Under the pieces are notes generated by a model that ran no database searches, was not told where the DNA came from, and saw only the letters and a list, made by a program, of their open reading frames with translations. DNA of 64,000 nucleotides from positions 1 to 64,000 of the forward strand of contig CAVRZO010000002.1 in assembly GCA_963725615.1 (NCBI GenBank), given 5' to 3'. Positions 8,315-17,004 of the stretch are shown here, in pieces (position 1 is the stretch's first letter; every line of letters starts with the position of its first letter). This stretch comes from JAIQFF01 sp963725615 (GTDB taxonomy: Bacteria; Acidobacteriota; Terriglobia; Terriglobales; Acidobacteriaceae). A program made the position numbers and the translations under genes.

Positions 8315-9925
8315 ATGGAATGTTATTCGGAACAGACCTGCGCCCTCGCCGTGGACGGCGAACTGGCGGCGGATGAGGCGCGGCGCCTGCGGGACCACCT
8401 AACCACGTGCCGGCGCTGCCGGGCGCTAGTGGACGCATTGCGCGCTGAGAACCGCGTTCTGCGCGAAAGTCTGAACGAGCTTCCGGAAGAAGCAGCCAGC
8501 CCGGCGGGCTTCTCCCATCCGCGCTGGTCCTGGGTGTGGGGCGACCTGGCGATCATGGCCGCAGTGCTGGCGCTGGGTTCGATCATTTCCGCTTGGTTCG
8601 ATGAAGTAAGTATTCCGGCAGCGCTGGAATGGTCCAATCCCTTCAGCCTGAGCGGCCGCACGAACTTGATCTCCTACCTTTTTTATCACTTTGCACTCGG
8701 AGGTACTGCCATGCTAGCCGATTATGCTGCTGTTGTGGGGTGGATTTCCTTGCTGTTGCTGTTGGGCGGCGGCGCACTGCTGCTGGGACGCCGAGGGCGG
8801 CTAAGCCAGCCGGGTCTGCGCCTGCTAATGGTATTGCTTGCATTGTCGTTGCCCAGCTTTGCCCTGGAGCGGCGCCACGCTGACTTCGTCACCGTGGCGG
8901 CGAACGAGACTGTGGACGACACTCTTTTGGCCGCAGGTAACACGGTGCGCGTGGAAGGTGTGGTCAATGGAGACTTGCTGGCTTTTGGTCGGACCGTGGA
9001 AGTGCGCGGCACGGTGAAGGGGGACCTAATCAGTTGTGCCCAGAGGACCGAGGTCAGCGGAACCGTGGAAGGCCACATCTACACGCTTTCGCACTCGCTC
9101 GACTTGGAAGGGCAATTGGGCCACAGCATTTACGGCCTGGTGCAATCCTTGCATATTGATGACCGGGGGCGCGTGGGTGAAGGTATCGTGGTTGGCGCCG
9201 GTGACGCTAGCCTCGAGGGCGTGGTGAAGCGCAGCGTGAACATCTTCACTGGCAATGGAGATGTGAGCGGCAGTATCGGCCGCGATCTGACGATGGCCGG
9301 AGGTAGCCTTACGCTGACGAACACGGCCCGGGTCGGCGGCAACTTGAGCGCTCGCGTTCACCAGTTGAAGGAGGTGCACATCGCCGAGGGCGCGACCATT
9401 GTGGGCCAACGCGACATCCAGGTGAACGTGAGGGAGAGCCACTTCACGCACCCCAGATTCTACTTTCACCAAGCTGTCTGGTTCGCTGGCGCTATGCTGA
9501 CGGGATGGCTGGGCCTGCTTCTATTTCCCGGCTTCTTCCAGGCCACGACTCAGCTGGTGGGTTCAGGCTGGCGCAGTCTGGGACTAGGGGTTGGGGTTCT
9601 GGCAGGGGTGCCGGTGGCCATGGCCGTGGCAGCCATCACGCTGGTTGGCTTCCCGGTCTCGCTGATGTTGCTCGCGGTGTATCTGGCTGCGATCTACCTG
9701 GCGAAGGTTTGGGTTGGAGCCTTCCTGGGGCGGATACTTCTGAAGCCATCCGGAGCCACGAAGGGCGATTGGTTGCTGGGACTCCTGGTGGGCCTGTTGA
9801 TCCTCACCATCGTTGGGTTCATCCCGTATCTTGGCGGACTAGTCCGCGTGGGCGTGGTCTGTCTGGGTTTGGGAGCGTTTGCCGGGCAGCTTTATCGGGC
9901 TTCACGACCGGCAATGACGGCCTGA
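8315..9925 (+). CDS. Zinc-finger anti-sigma factor with bactofilin-like domain
   Basis: The 536-aa membrane protein starts with a zf-HC2 anti-sigma domain (H28, C32, C35 in RDHLTTCRRC). Hydrophobic segments follow at roughly 70-90, 120-145 and 155-175. Residues about 180-350 are a beta-helix of short repeats (VEGVVNGDLLAFGRTVEVRG, VSGTVEGHIYTLSHSLDLEG) as in bactofilins/polymer-forming proteins. Several C-terminal membrane helices follow from about 380. The first domain should sequester the sigma factor at 7689; the polymer-like domain may sense the envelope. The combination is the point of interest. Confidence 0.85.
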   Translation: MECYSEQTCALAVDGELAADEARRLRDHLTTCRRCRALVDALRAENRVLRESLNELPEEAASPAGFSHPRWSWVWGDLAIMAAVLALGSIISAWFDEVSIPAALEWSNPFSLSGRTNLISYLFYHFALGGTAMLADYAAVVGWISLLLLLGGGALLLGRRGRLSQPGLRLLMVLLALSLPSFALERRHADFVTVAANETVDDTLLAAGNTVRVEGVVNGDLLAFGRTVEVRGTVKGDLISCAQRTEVSGTVEGHIYTLSHSLDLEGQLGHSIYGLVQSLHIDDRGRVGEGIVVGAGDASLEGVVKRSVNIFTGNGDVSGSIGRDLTMAGGSLTLTNTARVGGNLSARVHQLKEVHIAEGATIVGQRDIQVNVRESHFTHPRFYFHQAVWFAGAMLTGWLGLLLFPGFFQATTQLVGSGWRSLGLGVGVLAGVPVAMAVAAITLVGFPVSLMLLAVYLAAIYLAKVWVGAFLGRILLKPSGATKGDWLLGLLVGLLILTIVGFIPYLGGLVRVGVVCLGLGAFAGQLYRASRPAMTA

Positions 9926-10178
9926 GGAGGCCTGCTGAAGCGCTGGTCGAAGCCAAGAAAGTTCGCAACAGAAAGAGAGCCTGCTCTTGGCGCGGGCGGC
10001 CCACGAATCCACCATTTTGTAAATCTGCTCCAGCCCCTGCACGTAATTGTTGATGGCTGCGCCTTTGGCTTCAGCAGTGTTTTTGCCAGTAAGACTGTGC
10101 CCAAATGAGATCGTCGAGGAGCCAGGGCTTCTCTTTTCAGTAGAATGGGTTCGACTACTTCGTGAGGTGAAATTCGTT

Positions 10179-10847
10179 ATGGAGCGGGCATTCGGACTAA
10201 ATATCCCGCAAACGCTGGACGACGTTTGTGATCCGACGCGATTAGCCCTTGTCGTGTACGACATGCAAGTCGGAATCGTGAAGCAGATCGAGAATGGCCA
10301 GCAGATCACGGACAGAGTCCTTCAGGTTCTCGACGCCGCCCGCGCAGCGCGAATTCGGGTTATCTTCACGCGCCACATGTCACTCCCTAGAGAACTAATG
10401 GGGGTATCTCAGTTCCGCATGGCGATGGCTTGGCAACGGGTGAAATCGGCGAACGAGGTCAAGCCTTGGTTCTTACGGGACTCACCGGGGTTTCACCTAA
10501 TTCCTGAATTGAATCCGCGCCCCAGCGAGGCGGTATTCGACAAGATCGCGATGTCGGCGTTCGAGGGCACGCCACTGGACATCGCATTACGCGATTGTGG
10601 CATCGACGCATTTGCCATCGTAGGCATCGCCATGGAGATCGGCATTGAACCCACAGCGCGGCACGGTGCTGATCTCGGGTACATTCCAGTGGTTGTTAAG
10701 GACGCCTGTGGTTTCGGCCATCGCGATGCGGCAGCACGCTCAATCGCCAGCCTCGAATTCTCGGGCGACTCCTTGCTCACTAACGTTGAAACAATTTGTG
10801 CTCAGTTTCAGCGTATTCGCTCGCAGCAAATGGGGGGCAAGGCGTGA
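10179..10847 (+). CDS. Isochorismatase-fold protein lacking the catalytic Cys
   Basis: The 222-aa product has the isochorismatase/nicotinamidase fold: ALVVYDMQVGIV with the catalytic Asp, VIFTRH, and AVFDKIAMSAFEGT with the catalytic Lys. The cysteine position normally reads G.A...C; here it is VGIAMEIGIEPTARHGADLG with Gly or Ile in its place. It may therefore bind rather than hydrolyse its substrate, or use a variant mechanism. ATG 10179 is chosen because the similarity starts soon after. The upstream 250 bases carry no clear gene. Confidence 0.8.
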   Translation: MERAFGLNIPQTLDDVCDPTRLALVVYDMQVGIVKQIENGQQITDRVLQVLDAARAARIRVIFTRHMSLPRELMGVSQFRMAMAWQRVKSANEVKPWFLRDSPGFHLIPELNPRPSEAVFDKIAMSAFEGTPLDIALRDCGIDAFAIVGIAMEIGIEPTARHGADLGYIPVVVKDACGFGHRDAAARSIASLEFSGDSLLTNVETICAQFQRIRSQQMGGKA

Positions 10848-10990
10848 CCGAACGTGTGCTTCCGGCTCCTGTACAACGCACTTGCCCTGACTCAGCCCCT
10901 CCTGATCGCTCGGTGCGTGCTCGTATCCTCGTTCGACAGGAGCCAGATGAGGAAGAAGAAGAGGAAGACCACAACGATGCTGAAGAAGCC

Positions 10991-11446
10991 ATGTCGAAGC
11001 GCAGTCGCGATAAAACCTCCTTCCCGCTGGAGGACACTCCCTTCGCCATCAAACAGCGAAAGCCTGTCCCGCATGAGTTCGTGCTCGACGCGATCGCGCC
11101 GCTGTCGCCCGAGACTCGCTCCATGTTTGGCTGCCTCGCGGTCTACGTTCAGGCCAAGATAGTCCTCATCCTCCGCGACAAGCGCGATGGGACGGCGGAC
11201 AACGGAGTGTGGCTGGCCACTACCGAAGAGCACCATCAGAGTCTGCGGCGGGAGTTTCCGAACATGCGCTCGATTCAGGTGTTCGTGAAGAAGGCGACAG
11301 GCTGGCAGGTCCTCCCGGCCGACGAAAAGCATTTCGAGGAGGCCGCTCTGCGCGCGTGCGAGCTTGTCCACGCGGGAGATCCTCGAATCGGGAAGGTACC
11401 TGGAGCGCGGCGCGTCTCGAGATCGGGGGCCAAGCAGGCGGCATGA
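10991..11446 (+). CDS. TfoX N-terminal-like domain protein, copy 2
   Basis: The 151-aa product is a paralogue of 365-883, very similar in DNA over most of its length, with the same RSMFGCLAVYV core. The frame is open upstream through an acidic stretch (RQEPDEEEEEEDHNDAEEA), but homology to copy 1 begins exactly at ATG 10991, so I start there. It ends at AKQAA, shorter than copy 1. Function unknown. Confidence 0.7.
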   Translation: MSKRSRDKTSFPLEDTPFAIKQRKPVPHEFVLDAIAPLSPETRSMFGCLAVYVQAKIVLILRDKRDGTADNGVWLATTEEHHQSLRREFPNMRSIQVFVKKATGWQVLPADEKHFEEAALRACELVHAGDPRIGKVPGARRVSRSGAKQAA

Positions 11447-11465
11447 TCCCCGAAGCGTGCGACTT

Positions 11466-11639
11466 CTAATTCCGTCTGGCGATGGCCTGCAACTCTGCGA
11501 TAACCTGCACACGCCGGAAGATGCGTGCGAAGCAAGCATCCTTATCGATTGCATCCGGAGCAGGGATCTCGACATAGAGTCGATCCCACAGATTGATGGC
11601 GTCTAGCTCGGCTTTAAGAACTTCTGCTTGAGTTGCCAT
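11466..11639 (-). CDS. Small hypothetical protein, 57 aa
   Basis: ATG 11639 opens MATQAEVLKAELDAINLWDR, followed by EIPAPDAIDKDACFARIFRR and VQVIAELQAIARRN before TAG. The even amphipathic helical composition looks like a real protein. There is no strong ribosome site. A hairpin lies in the leader (11651-11692). I do not recognise it. Confidence 0.5.
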   Translation of the reverse strand: MATQAEVLKAELDAINLWDRLYVEIPAPDAIDKDACFARIFRRVQVIAELQAIARRN

Positions 11640-11650
11640 AGTGAGAAAAA

Positions 11651-11692
11651 ATCAGGGCCGTTTGTTGCCCCCCGGACACTCACGACCCTGAT
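11651..11692. other. Inverted repeat in leader region
   Basis: ATCAGGGCCGT and ACGACCCTGAT are 11-base arms with one mismatch around a 20-base loop, 12 bases upstream of the 57-aa ORF start. It could be a regulatory hairpin; there is no T-run for termination. Confidence 0.35.
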
Positions 11693-11957
11693 CCCAGTCG
11701 CGCAGTCCGAGAAGGGGCGTGTTGCAAGACTACGCGCGGTAGTTTCGGGACCCGTATAGCACAAGAAGGCAGTAACTTTCACGAGAATTCATAGGAGCAG
11801 CCCACGAGACTGTGAACCCAATAGCCGAATTGACCCAAGACGAAAAGAAATTGCTCCGCGAGGTACCCTTACCATGTTCGTCATCTCCGTAAGACCTTCC
11901 GGCGTATTCAGCGTAGACTGCTCTGAAGAGCGGACCCACGTTGTCTACGAGCTAGCC

Positions 11958-12425
11958 ATGACTCGTTTACATGAGGAGCTTCTCCGAGAATTCCAGGAGC
12001 GGTCTGGAACTGCTACCACGCCGAAGGCATTGATGGAGCACATCTCGCAGCGCCTTCACGAAAAGATGACGAAGTACAATTGGGTAGGCTTTTATCTCGT
12101 AGACCCGGTGGATTCCGGGTTCCTAGTGGTTGGGCCTTTCGTCGGCAGTTTTACACCTAATGCCCGGATCCCTCTCGACAAAGGACTCTGTGGCGCGGCA
12201 GCCAAGAGCCGGCAGGTCGTGGTAGTGGACGACGTTCAAAGGGATCCGCGTTATCTCTCGGGGTCGACAATGGTGAAGTCTGAGATCGTCGTCCCGATTA
12301 TCGTGAACAAGCTTATAGCCGAGCTAGATATCGAAAGCTATTTTCCTAGCACGTTCAACCAATCGGAACGGCAATTTGTGGAGGCTTGTGCCGCCGTTGT
12401 CGGAAGGTATTTAGCGGGGTTCTAA
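11958..12425 (+). CDS. GAF-domain protein (fRMsr-like)
   Basis: The 155-aa product is one GAF domain: KYNWVGFYLVDPVDSGFLVV, GPFVGSFTPNARIPLDKGLCG, VVDDVQRDPRYLSG, SEIVVPIIVNKLIAELDIES. The layout matches free methionine-R-sulfoxide reductases of the YebR type. Only the central Cys of GLCG remains; the other two redox cysteines of that family are replaced (N in TPNARIP, no Cys in YLSGST). It is more likely a small-molecule sensor than a reductase. ATG 11958 is preferred over an upstream in-frame ATG at 11874. Confidence 0.8.
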   Translation: MTRLHEELLREFQERSGTATTPKALMEHISQRLHEKMTKYNWVGFYLVDPVDSGFLVVGPFVGSFTPNARIPLDKGLCGAAAKSRQVVVVDDVQRDPRYLSGSTMVKSEIVVPIIVNKLIAELDIESYFPSTFNQSERQFVEACAAVVGRYLAGF

Positions 12426-12579
12426 CACCCTCGGCGCAATAAGAGGAATCGGCGGCCTGGGCGAGACTTCTGCCATCCATTGCTGTGCACCTTCTTCAAT
12501 GTACGTTTCAGGTATTTTCGAATCCTTCCCCCTTACCATTTCTGGCCTGCCCGGCTAACGCGGACAGGAGGAGGTCGGT

Positions 12580-12735
12580 ATGGGTTTCAAACTATGTGAC
12601 ACGGATGTAGGAAAGATCATTTGGTTTGATCTCGCCTCATAAGAAGATGCTTCGCGGGCGGAAGAAAACGGGCTAAATATTTCTGAGCAGATCGCGGCGG
12701 ATAGAAATGCGGCTGAGCTTACGACTCAGCCATAA
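12580..12735 (+). pseudogene. Small gene with in-frame premature stop
   Basis: A strong AGGAGGAGG precedes ATG 12580. The frame reads MGFKLCDTDVGKIIWFDLAS, then TAA (12640-12642), then continues in the same frame as EDASRAEENGLNISEQIAAD to a second TAA at 12733. A GAA-to-TAA change would explain it. Intact length would be 51 aa. Product unknown. Confidence 0.5.
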
Positions 12736-12809
12736 CATCCTTCTGGCTTTACGGCAACCCGCACGCTCGGTTAGACTCCGGCGTCGTCAATTCACGGAGG
12801 TGAATCGAT

Positions 12810-13259
12810 ATGAAACAGCTATGCGGTTCGCAGTTGTGGCGCTCTGTCTCTCCTTAATGTCCGTTGCCTCGGCAGTCGCGCAAGACCAATATACGAATAT
12901 ACGGAGGGTTCGGTGACCCGCGTCACCTTGGTCCAAATCTTGCCCGGACACTTCAATGCGTTTATGGACGATCTAAAAAATAACATCAAGCCGATCTGAG
13001 ACGCGGAAAAGAAAGCGGGTCTGATCGAAGACTACGGCATCTTTCTCAACTCGACGAAAGCTAATCCAGATGACTGGGATGTTGGCTTCAGCCTCACCTA
13101 TAAGAACTTCGCCGCCCTCGACGGCCTAGCACAAAAGTTCTTGATCTCCGGATGAAACAATATGGCGACAAGAGTAAAGAGCAACAGGTGGTGGACAAGC
13201 GTGTACAAAACGTGCGCGTGATCACTAATGTCCTAACACGTTCCATTACATTGGAGTAG
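12810..13259 (+). pseudogene. Broken secreted protein gene
   Basis: GGAGG at 12797 supports ATG 12810. Protein-like sequence then appears across frames: signal peptide RFAVVALCLSLMSVASAVAQ, then EGSVTRVTLVQILPGHFNAF, KKAGLIEDYGIFLNSTKANP and DKSKEQQVVDKRVQNVRV. A TGA replaces a likely Trp codon after NNIKPI and there are at least three frameshifts. The intact protein would be about 150 aa and exported. Function unknown. Confidence 0.65.
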
Positions 13260-13334
13260 CTCAGCAGCAGGGGGCGGCGTTTCCTGTACTCCGAGATATG
13301 CCGCCTAGTCTTTTATTAGAGTTGCCAATTTGCC

Positions 13335-13508
13335 ATGCCGAAGCCATCCGCTCTTCCGAGTGCGTGGGAATCCGCAACCGACGCCGACGTTTTACGCACC
13401 TCCATTCTCCAGGCCCTCTACAGGCTCGGAAGCACAGATGCCCGCAAATTCCTTACGGTATTAAATAGCGACGCGCGCCACGTAACGAACCCCGAACGCT
13501 CTTCTTAA
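13335..13508 (+). CDS. Small hypothetical ORF, 57 aa
   Basis: MPKPSALPSAWESATDADVL then RTSILQALYRLGSTDARKFL; the helical pattern resembles one HEAT-like repeat. There is no clear ribosome site, and it may be a fragment. The 80 bases after it also read protein-like (HARLLREYQSQIKKERV) in another frame, which supports a decayed gene. Confidence 0.3.
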   Translation: MPKPSALPSAWESATDADVLRTSILQALYRLGSTDARKFLTVLNSDARHVTNPERSS

Positions 13509-13594
13509 GCTCATCGGGCAGCAAGAGAACTGCATGCGCGTCTGCTCCGCGAATATCAGTCGCAGATAAAGAAGGAAAGAGTGAAATGGCCTCG

Positions 13595-14971
13595 CTACAA
13601 CGAGCGCAGGAAGTTCAAGATATCCTGCTGCTGCGATGGGCTGAGCGCATTGAAGTTGTTGATGACTCCGTCAGCTTCCGAGTTGCAGTTGTTGAACCGA
13701 TGGTGATTACGGTCTTGATCATGACGACGGAAGCCAGTGCAGCCGGCGTGGGCCTCGATCGCCTGCAATAAATCGGAGGTCCGTCCATCGTGCAGGAAAA
13801 ACAGGCGCTGGCCGATGCCCCACAGTGGAGCCGTGCGGAACTGGTCCGGACCCGCCGACCCTTGGTTAATGCCGTCCGCTAGACCCGGGCCCATATGGTG
13901 AAGCGCGAAGTCCGAGAACGGGCTGTAAGCCAAGTTCGAGACGCCGGTGAGCGGTGAGCGCCCAGTGGTGAGCGATGGCGTGTGGCACAGGGCGCAGCCG
14001 ACAGAGCTAAAGAGACTGGAGCCGTTCTGCGCCGAGCTTGCCGTCACTCCGTGTGGCAAGGCTGGGGTGGGCGGCGCGGCCAAGCGCATGAAGATAGCAA
14101 AGTTGGTCAGGTCGGTAGTAGTGCCGTCGAGAGGGCTGGCATCTTCCAGGCCATTGAAGTCGCAGTCCGCCGTTAGCGAGCGGTCGTTGGGGAAGCCTTC
14201 GTTGGTGACACCCTGCTCTACGTTGTAGGCCTCGGCCGCGAAGATGAGTAGCGATTTGTTCTGTGCCTTCCAGCCGAACCGGGTTACGGTCCCGTCGTTC
14301 CCGTTGGTATTCAGGCTCCCGTAAATCCCTAGCGCCCGTTTTGCACCTTTGTTGGAGGTGAGATTCGATTGGAGTGTCGCGTCGGGCGTGGCTTCTACCA
14401 ACCCAAGCCCGAACAGAGGCGTAGGAATGCGGAAGACGACATTGTTGACCGCAAGGTGAGCGGCGAAGGCGGGCTGTTTTAACTTACACCCAGGGGCATC
14501 CGATCTACCCGCGATGGTGAATAGCCCATGTACTCCGCCGTCGAGTGAGCCGTCCCCCTTGCGAACAAACCGGGCTTCACGGACGGGGCCGCCCTCGGTG
14601 ATGAAAGAGGGAATAGTGTTGGTTGCACCGTGCAGCGTAGCTACCGCCACCTGTGGGTTGACCTCAGGACTCGTTCCACCGACCGCAGGCGCGGCGTGGC
14701 ACATGGCGCAGCCGTTCCCGTTGAAGGTTGGACCTAGCCCGACACTCTCTTCGCCGTCTACTTTGCCGTCAACGGAATTGATTTCTTTGAAGTGGTCTAG
14801 GGCATTGAGAAAAAGCTTCTGCTCATCCGAGTTAAGAGTTGAGAGCGGGCCGCCGGCGCCGGCAGTATCGGTACGCGGCCCAGGGTCGTGTTGAGCCTGG
14901 AGCGTTCCAATACCCAGAAGCGGGACCAGACAAATACACAAAGTTGCTGTAAGCAGGTTCCATGGTTTCAT
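13595..14971 (-). CDS. DUF1111 di-haem oxidoreductase, copy 1
   Basis: The 458-aa product has a signal peptide (LLTATLCICLVPLLGIGTLQ) and two c-type haem motifs, CAMCH at 88-92 and CALCH in the C-terminal half, the pattern of the COG3488/DUF1111 branch related to di-haem peroxidases. It should act in the periplasm in electron transfer or thiol/metal oxidation; the substrate is unknown. The start at 14971 has AGGGAG seven bases upstream and puts the signal peptide at the N-terminus. A relative lies at 32860-34161. Confidence 0.88.
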   Translation of the reverse strand: MKPWNLLTATLCICLVPLLGIGTLQAQHDPGPRTDTAGAGGPLSTLNSDEQKLFLNALDHFKEINSVDGKVDGEESVGLGPTFNGNGCAMCHAAPAVGGTSPEVNPQVAVATLHGATNTIPSFITEGGPVREARFVRKGDGSLDGGVHGLFTIAGRSDAPGCKLKQPAFAAHLAVNNVVFRIPTPLFGLGLVEATPDATLQSNLTSNKGAKRALGIYGSLNTNGNDGTVTRFGWKAQNKSLLIFAAEAYNVEQGVTNEGFPNDRSLTADCDFNGLEDASPLDGTTTDLTNFAIFMRLAAPPTPALPHGVTASSAQNGSSLFSSVGCALCHTPSLTTGRSPLTGVSNLAYSPFSDFALHHMGPGLADGINQGSAGPDQFRTAPLWGIGQRLFFLHDGRTSDLLQAIEAHAGCTGFRRHDQDRNHHRFNNCNSEADGVINNFNALSPSQQQDILNFLRSL

Positions 14972-15481
14972 TTCCGTAGCTCCCTGCACCGAGCAAGACA
15001 CACTCCGGCGGCAGATTCCTGCCAATTTCCACTGGGAGAGTGGCGCTATATCCTTGCTGGTAGCAGGACCGGAGGGTGGACCGGAGCCTCGTTCTCAGTG
15101 CGAAGCAAGTAGTCCTGAGGGAGGCCAAGGCCTCTGGGCCGGACTGCTGTTTTCTTCCAGGCGCTGGAAGGTTAGAGAAAACTTATGCGGCACTCTAGCA
15201 CGATCCGAAACCGAGTCAAGGACCCGGAAGTACATCTCTGCCTGCCAGATGGCACGCCCCGCACGGGATTTGGGACATGCAACCTAGTGATAAGTGGTCA
15301 GCGCTGTCGCATTCTAGCTCGTTTAGCCGTCTTGCCAATCGCAGCAGACCAGAGTGCGTCACATACCAACCAGCCTGCAAGTAGATGGGATAGGCCGCTT
15401 GCCCAAGTCTTCTTTGGAATGTTCATACATCGTTATTTTATGTACATCTTAATGATACACTAGAGAAGAGAAGGTCCTCTC
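14972..15481. other. Gene-free stretch before the VapBC pair
   Basis: No convincing gene. The last 60 bases are AT-rich (GTTATTTTATGTACATC, TAATGATACACT) and probably hold the promoter and operator of the following toxin-antitoxin pair. Confidence 0.4.
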
Positions 15482-15709
15482 ATGGCGACCACTAGCAAAC
15501 GATCACACAAACACTTCCAATTGGACTCGATCAAAATTAGGCGTGCCCAGAAGCTGTTGCGTGCCGATACCGAAACGGAAGCCATCGAGCGCGCACTCGA
15601 TTTGGTCATCGCTGAACATGAAAAGAGCCGATTGGCCCTTGCCGCTAATGACCGGTTTGTGAAGAGTGGCGTTAAGATTAAGGACATCTATGGCACCTTG
15701 GAGGACTAG
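15482..15709 (+). CDS. VapB-type antitoxin
   Basis: The 75-aa product is short and charged: KIRRAQKLLRADTETEAIER, ALDLVIAEHEKSRLALAAND. It fits the antitoxins paired with PIN toxins (RHH-like N-terminus, helical toxin-binding C-terminus). Its TAG abuts the ATG of the toxin. AGAGAAGG lies about 10 bases before ATG 15482. It should bind and inhibit the PIN protein and repress the operon. Confidence 0.8.
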   Translation: MATTSKRSHKHFQLDSIKIRRAQKLLRADTETEAIERALDLVIAEHEKSRLALAANDRFVKSGVKIKDIYGTLED

Positions 15710-16147
15710 ATGCAGCCCGTCCTCTTTGATTCCTCGATCTACATTTCGGCGCTACGCACGGGAAAGGATGCGGGACTGACGCTGAGACAGCTGGCGGCTG
15801 ACGCACCGGTGTGGCTAAGTTCGGTCGTGCTCGAAGAACTGTATGCGGGTGTGAACACGACCACTCGGCACGTTGTGGAGCGACTGGAGCGTGACTTCCA
15901 CCGCGCCCAGCGCATCCTGGTGCCGAATCTCAGTGACTGGACGCAAACGGGTAAAGTGCTCGCGCAACTGGCGGCCAAGTATGATTATGAGCAAATTGGC
16001 CGCGGACGGCTGACCAACGATGCGCTTATCGCGATGAGCGCGGGTCGGTTAGGGGTAACCGTAATAACCGCCAACGCACGGGATTTCAGAAAGCTGGCGG
16101 AATTCCGTTCGTTTCAGTGGCGAGTGAACAATCCTCAAACCACCTAG
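15710..16147 (+). CDS. VapC-type PIN ribonuclease toxin
   Basis: The 145-aa PIN domain has LFDSSIYISAL (Asp7), VVLEELYAGVN (Glu42/43), RLTNDALIAMSAG and VITANARDFRKLA, giving the four acidic residues that bind the metal. It should cut RNA when freed from the antitoxin. It starts directly after the antitoxin stop. The frame is intact, unlike the PIN gene at 7025-7478. Confidence 0.88.
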   Translation: MQPVLFDSSIYISALRTGKDAGLTLRQLAADAPVWLSSVVLEELYAGVNTTTRHVVERLERDFHRAQRILVPNLSDWTQTGKVLAQLAAKYDYEQIGRGRLTNDALIAMSAGRLGVTVITANARDFRKLAEFRSFQWRVNNPQTT

Positions 16148-16368
16148 AATGGCGCCTTCTTGCGAAACGAAGCCAACACGTAGTCTGTTTTCAAATAGAT
16201 GATATGAACGTGGGAGCCAAAAACGAGGTTTCGATGCACCACTCGCGCAATTCCCCTGGTCCGTCCGCTTTCCCTAAACCTTCAATAGTCGAGCGGTTCC
16301 GGCAAGACAACGTCGTTATTGTTGGGGATACCCGGCGGGATTGTTTCCGCCTAGGGGCGCAGCAGCCA

Positions 16369-16507
16369 CAAACGAAAACGTCCCAGACTCGTTTGAGTCA
16401 TGGGACGTTCGTCGAACAGCCCCCCGAAGTCTGCCCAAGGGTAGGATGATGGCCTGTACATGGCTCGAATGGGCTACTCTGGAAGTCTGGCAAACGAACC
16501 CTGTGAT
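16369..16507. repeat. Dispersed hairpin repeat B, copy 2
   Basis: Arms AACGTCCCA and TGGGACGTT (16377-16409) enclose GACTC/GAGTC, so the hairpin is almost perfect. The CGTCGAACAGCCCC tail follows. Farther on, GGCTCGAATGGGCTACTCTG (16461 on) is shared with copy 3 at the same distance. The hairpin arms differ from copy 3 by paired changes (T-A here, C-G there). Confidence 0.7.
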
Positions 16508-16812
16508 GTTGCCTTCGGTGATCAGGCGTTTACGTCCAGAGCCGAAGAATCCTAACGCTGTCACATTGGGCAAGCTGGGACAAAGTCAGAGCTAAGCAAA
16601 CGAGCAAGGAAGAATGAAGTAAAAAGTCTGAGGGCAAAACGTTCGTCCGGTTGGTCCACCGGGCAGTCGCCGCCGAAGGAGGGTCGTGGTCTGCAAAGCC
16701 GAAATTCACGTCGCAGCGTCCGATCTCCACGTGCAACTGGGCCCATTGTCCCACCATCCCCTCACTTCGGTGATCTCACCCTCCGGTGGGTGCCGACGAT
16801 ATTCTCGGCCGC

Positions 16813-17004
16813 ATGGCAGATACAGGCACGCAGCCCCCTCGTAAGCTCATCACTGCTCAGAACATGGACGAGGCGAAAGCGGCGGCCTACGCAAACGATC
16901 CCCAAACGGAATTAGTAATTCTGGGACTGGGTGAGAACGCCGCCGTGACAACCTGCGGATGGGCGCGCCGTTTCTTCGACAGCGGCGGTTTGAACCTGTT
17001 TTGA
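16813..17004 (+). CDS. Small protein coupled to deaminase
   Basis: The 63-aa product reads LITAQNMDEAKAAAYANDPQ, TELVILGLGENAAVTTCGWA, FFDSGGLNLF. Its stop overlaps the deaminase start in TGATG (17002-17006), which argues for a translated, coupled gene. GTG 16786 is an alternative start. I do not recognise a family. A structural or regulatory partner of the deaminase is one possibility, not shown. Confidence 0.5.
   Translation: MADTGTQPPRKLITAQNMDEAKAAAYANDPQTELVILGLGENAAVTTCGWARRFFDSGGLNLF

Noticed and set aside
9902..10309. A minus frame with EAKGAAINNYVQGLEQIYKM
   Set aside because: The 35-residue stretch looks natural, but the rest opposes the isochorismatase start. At most a remnant.
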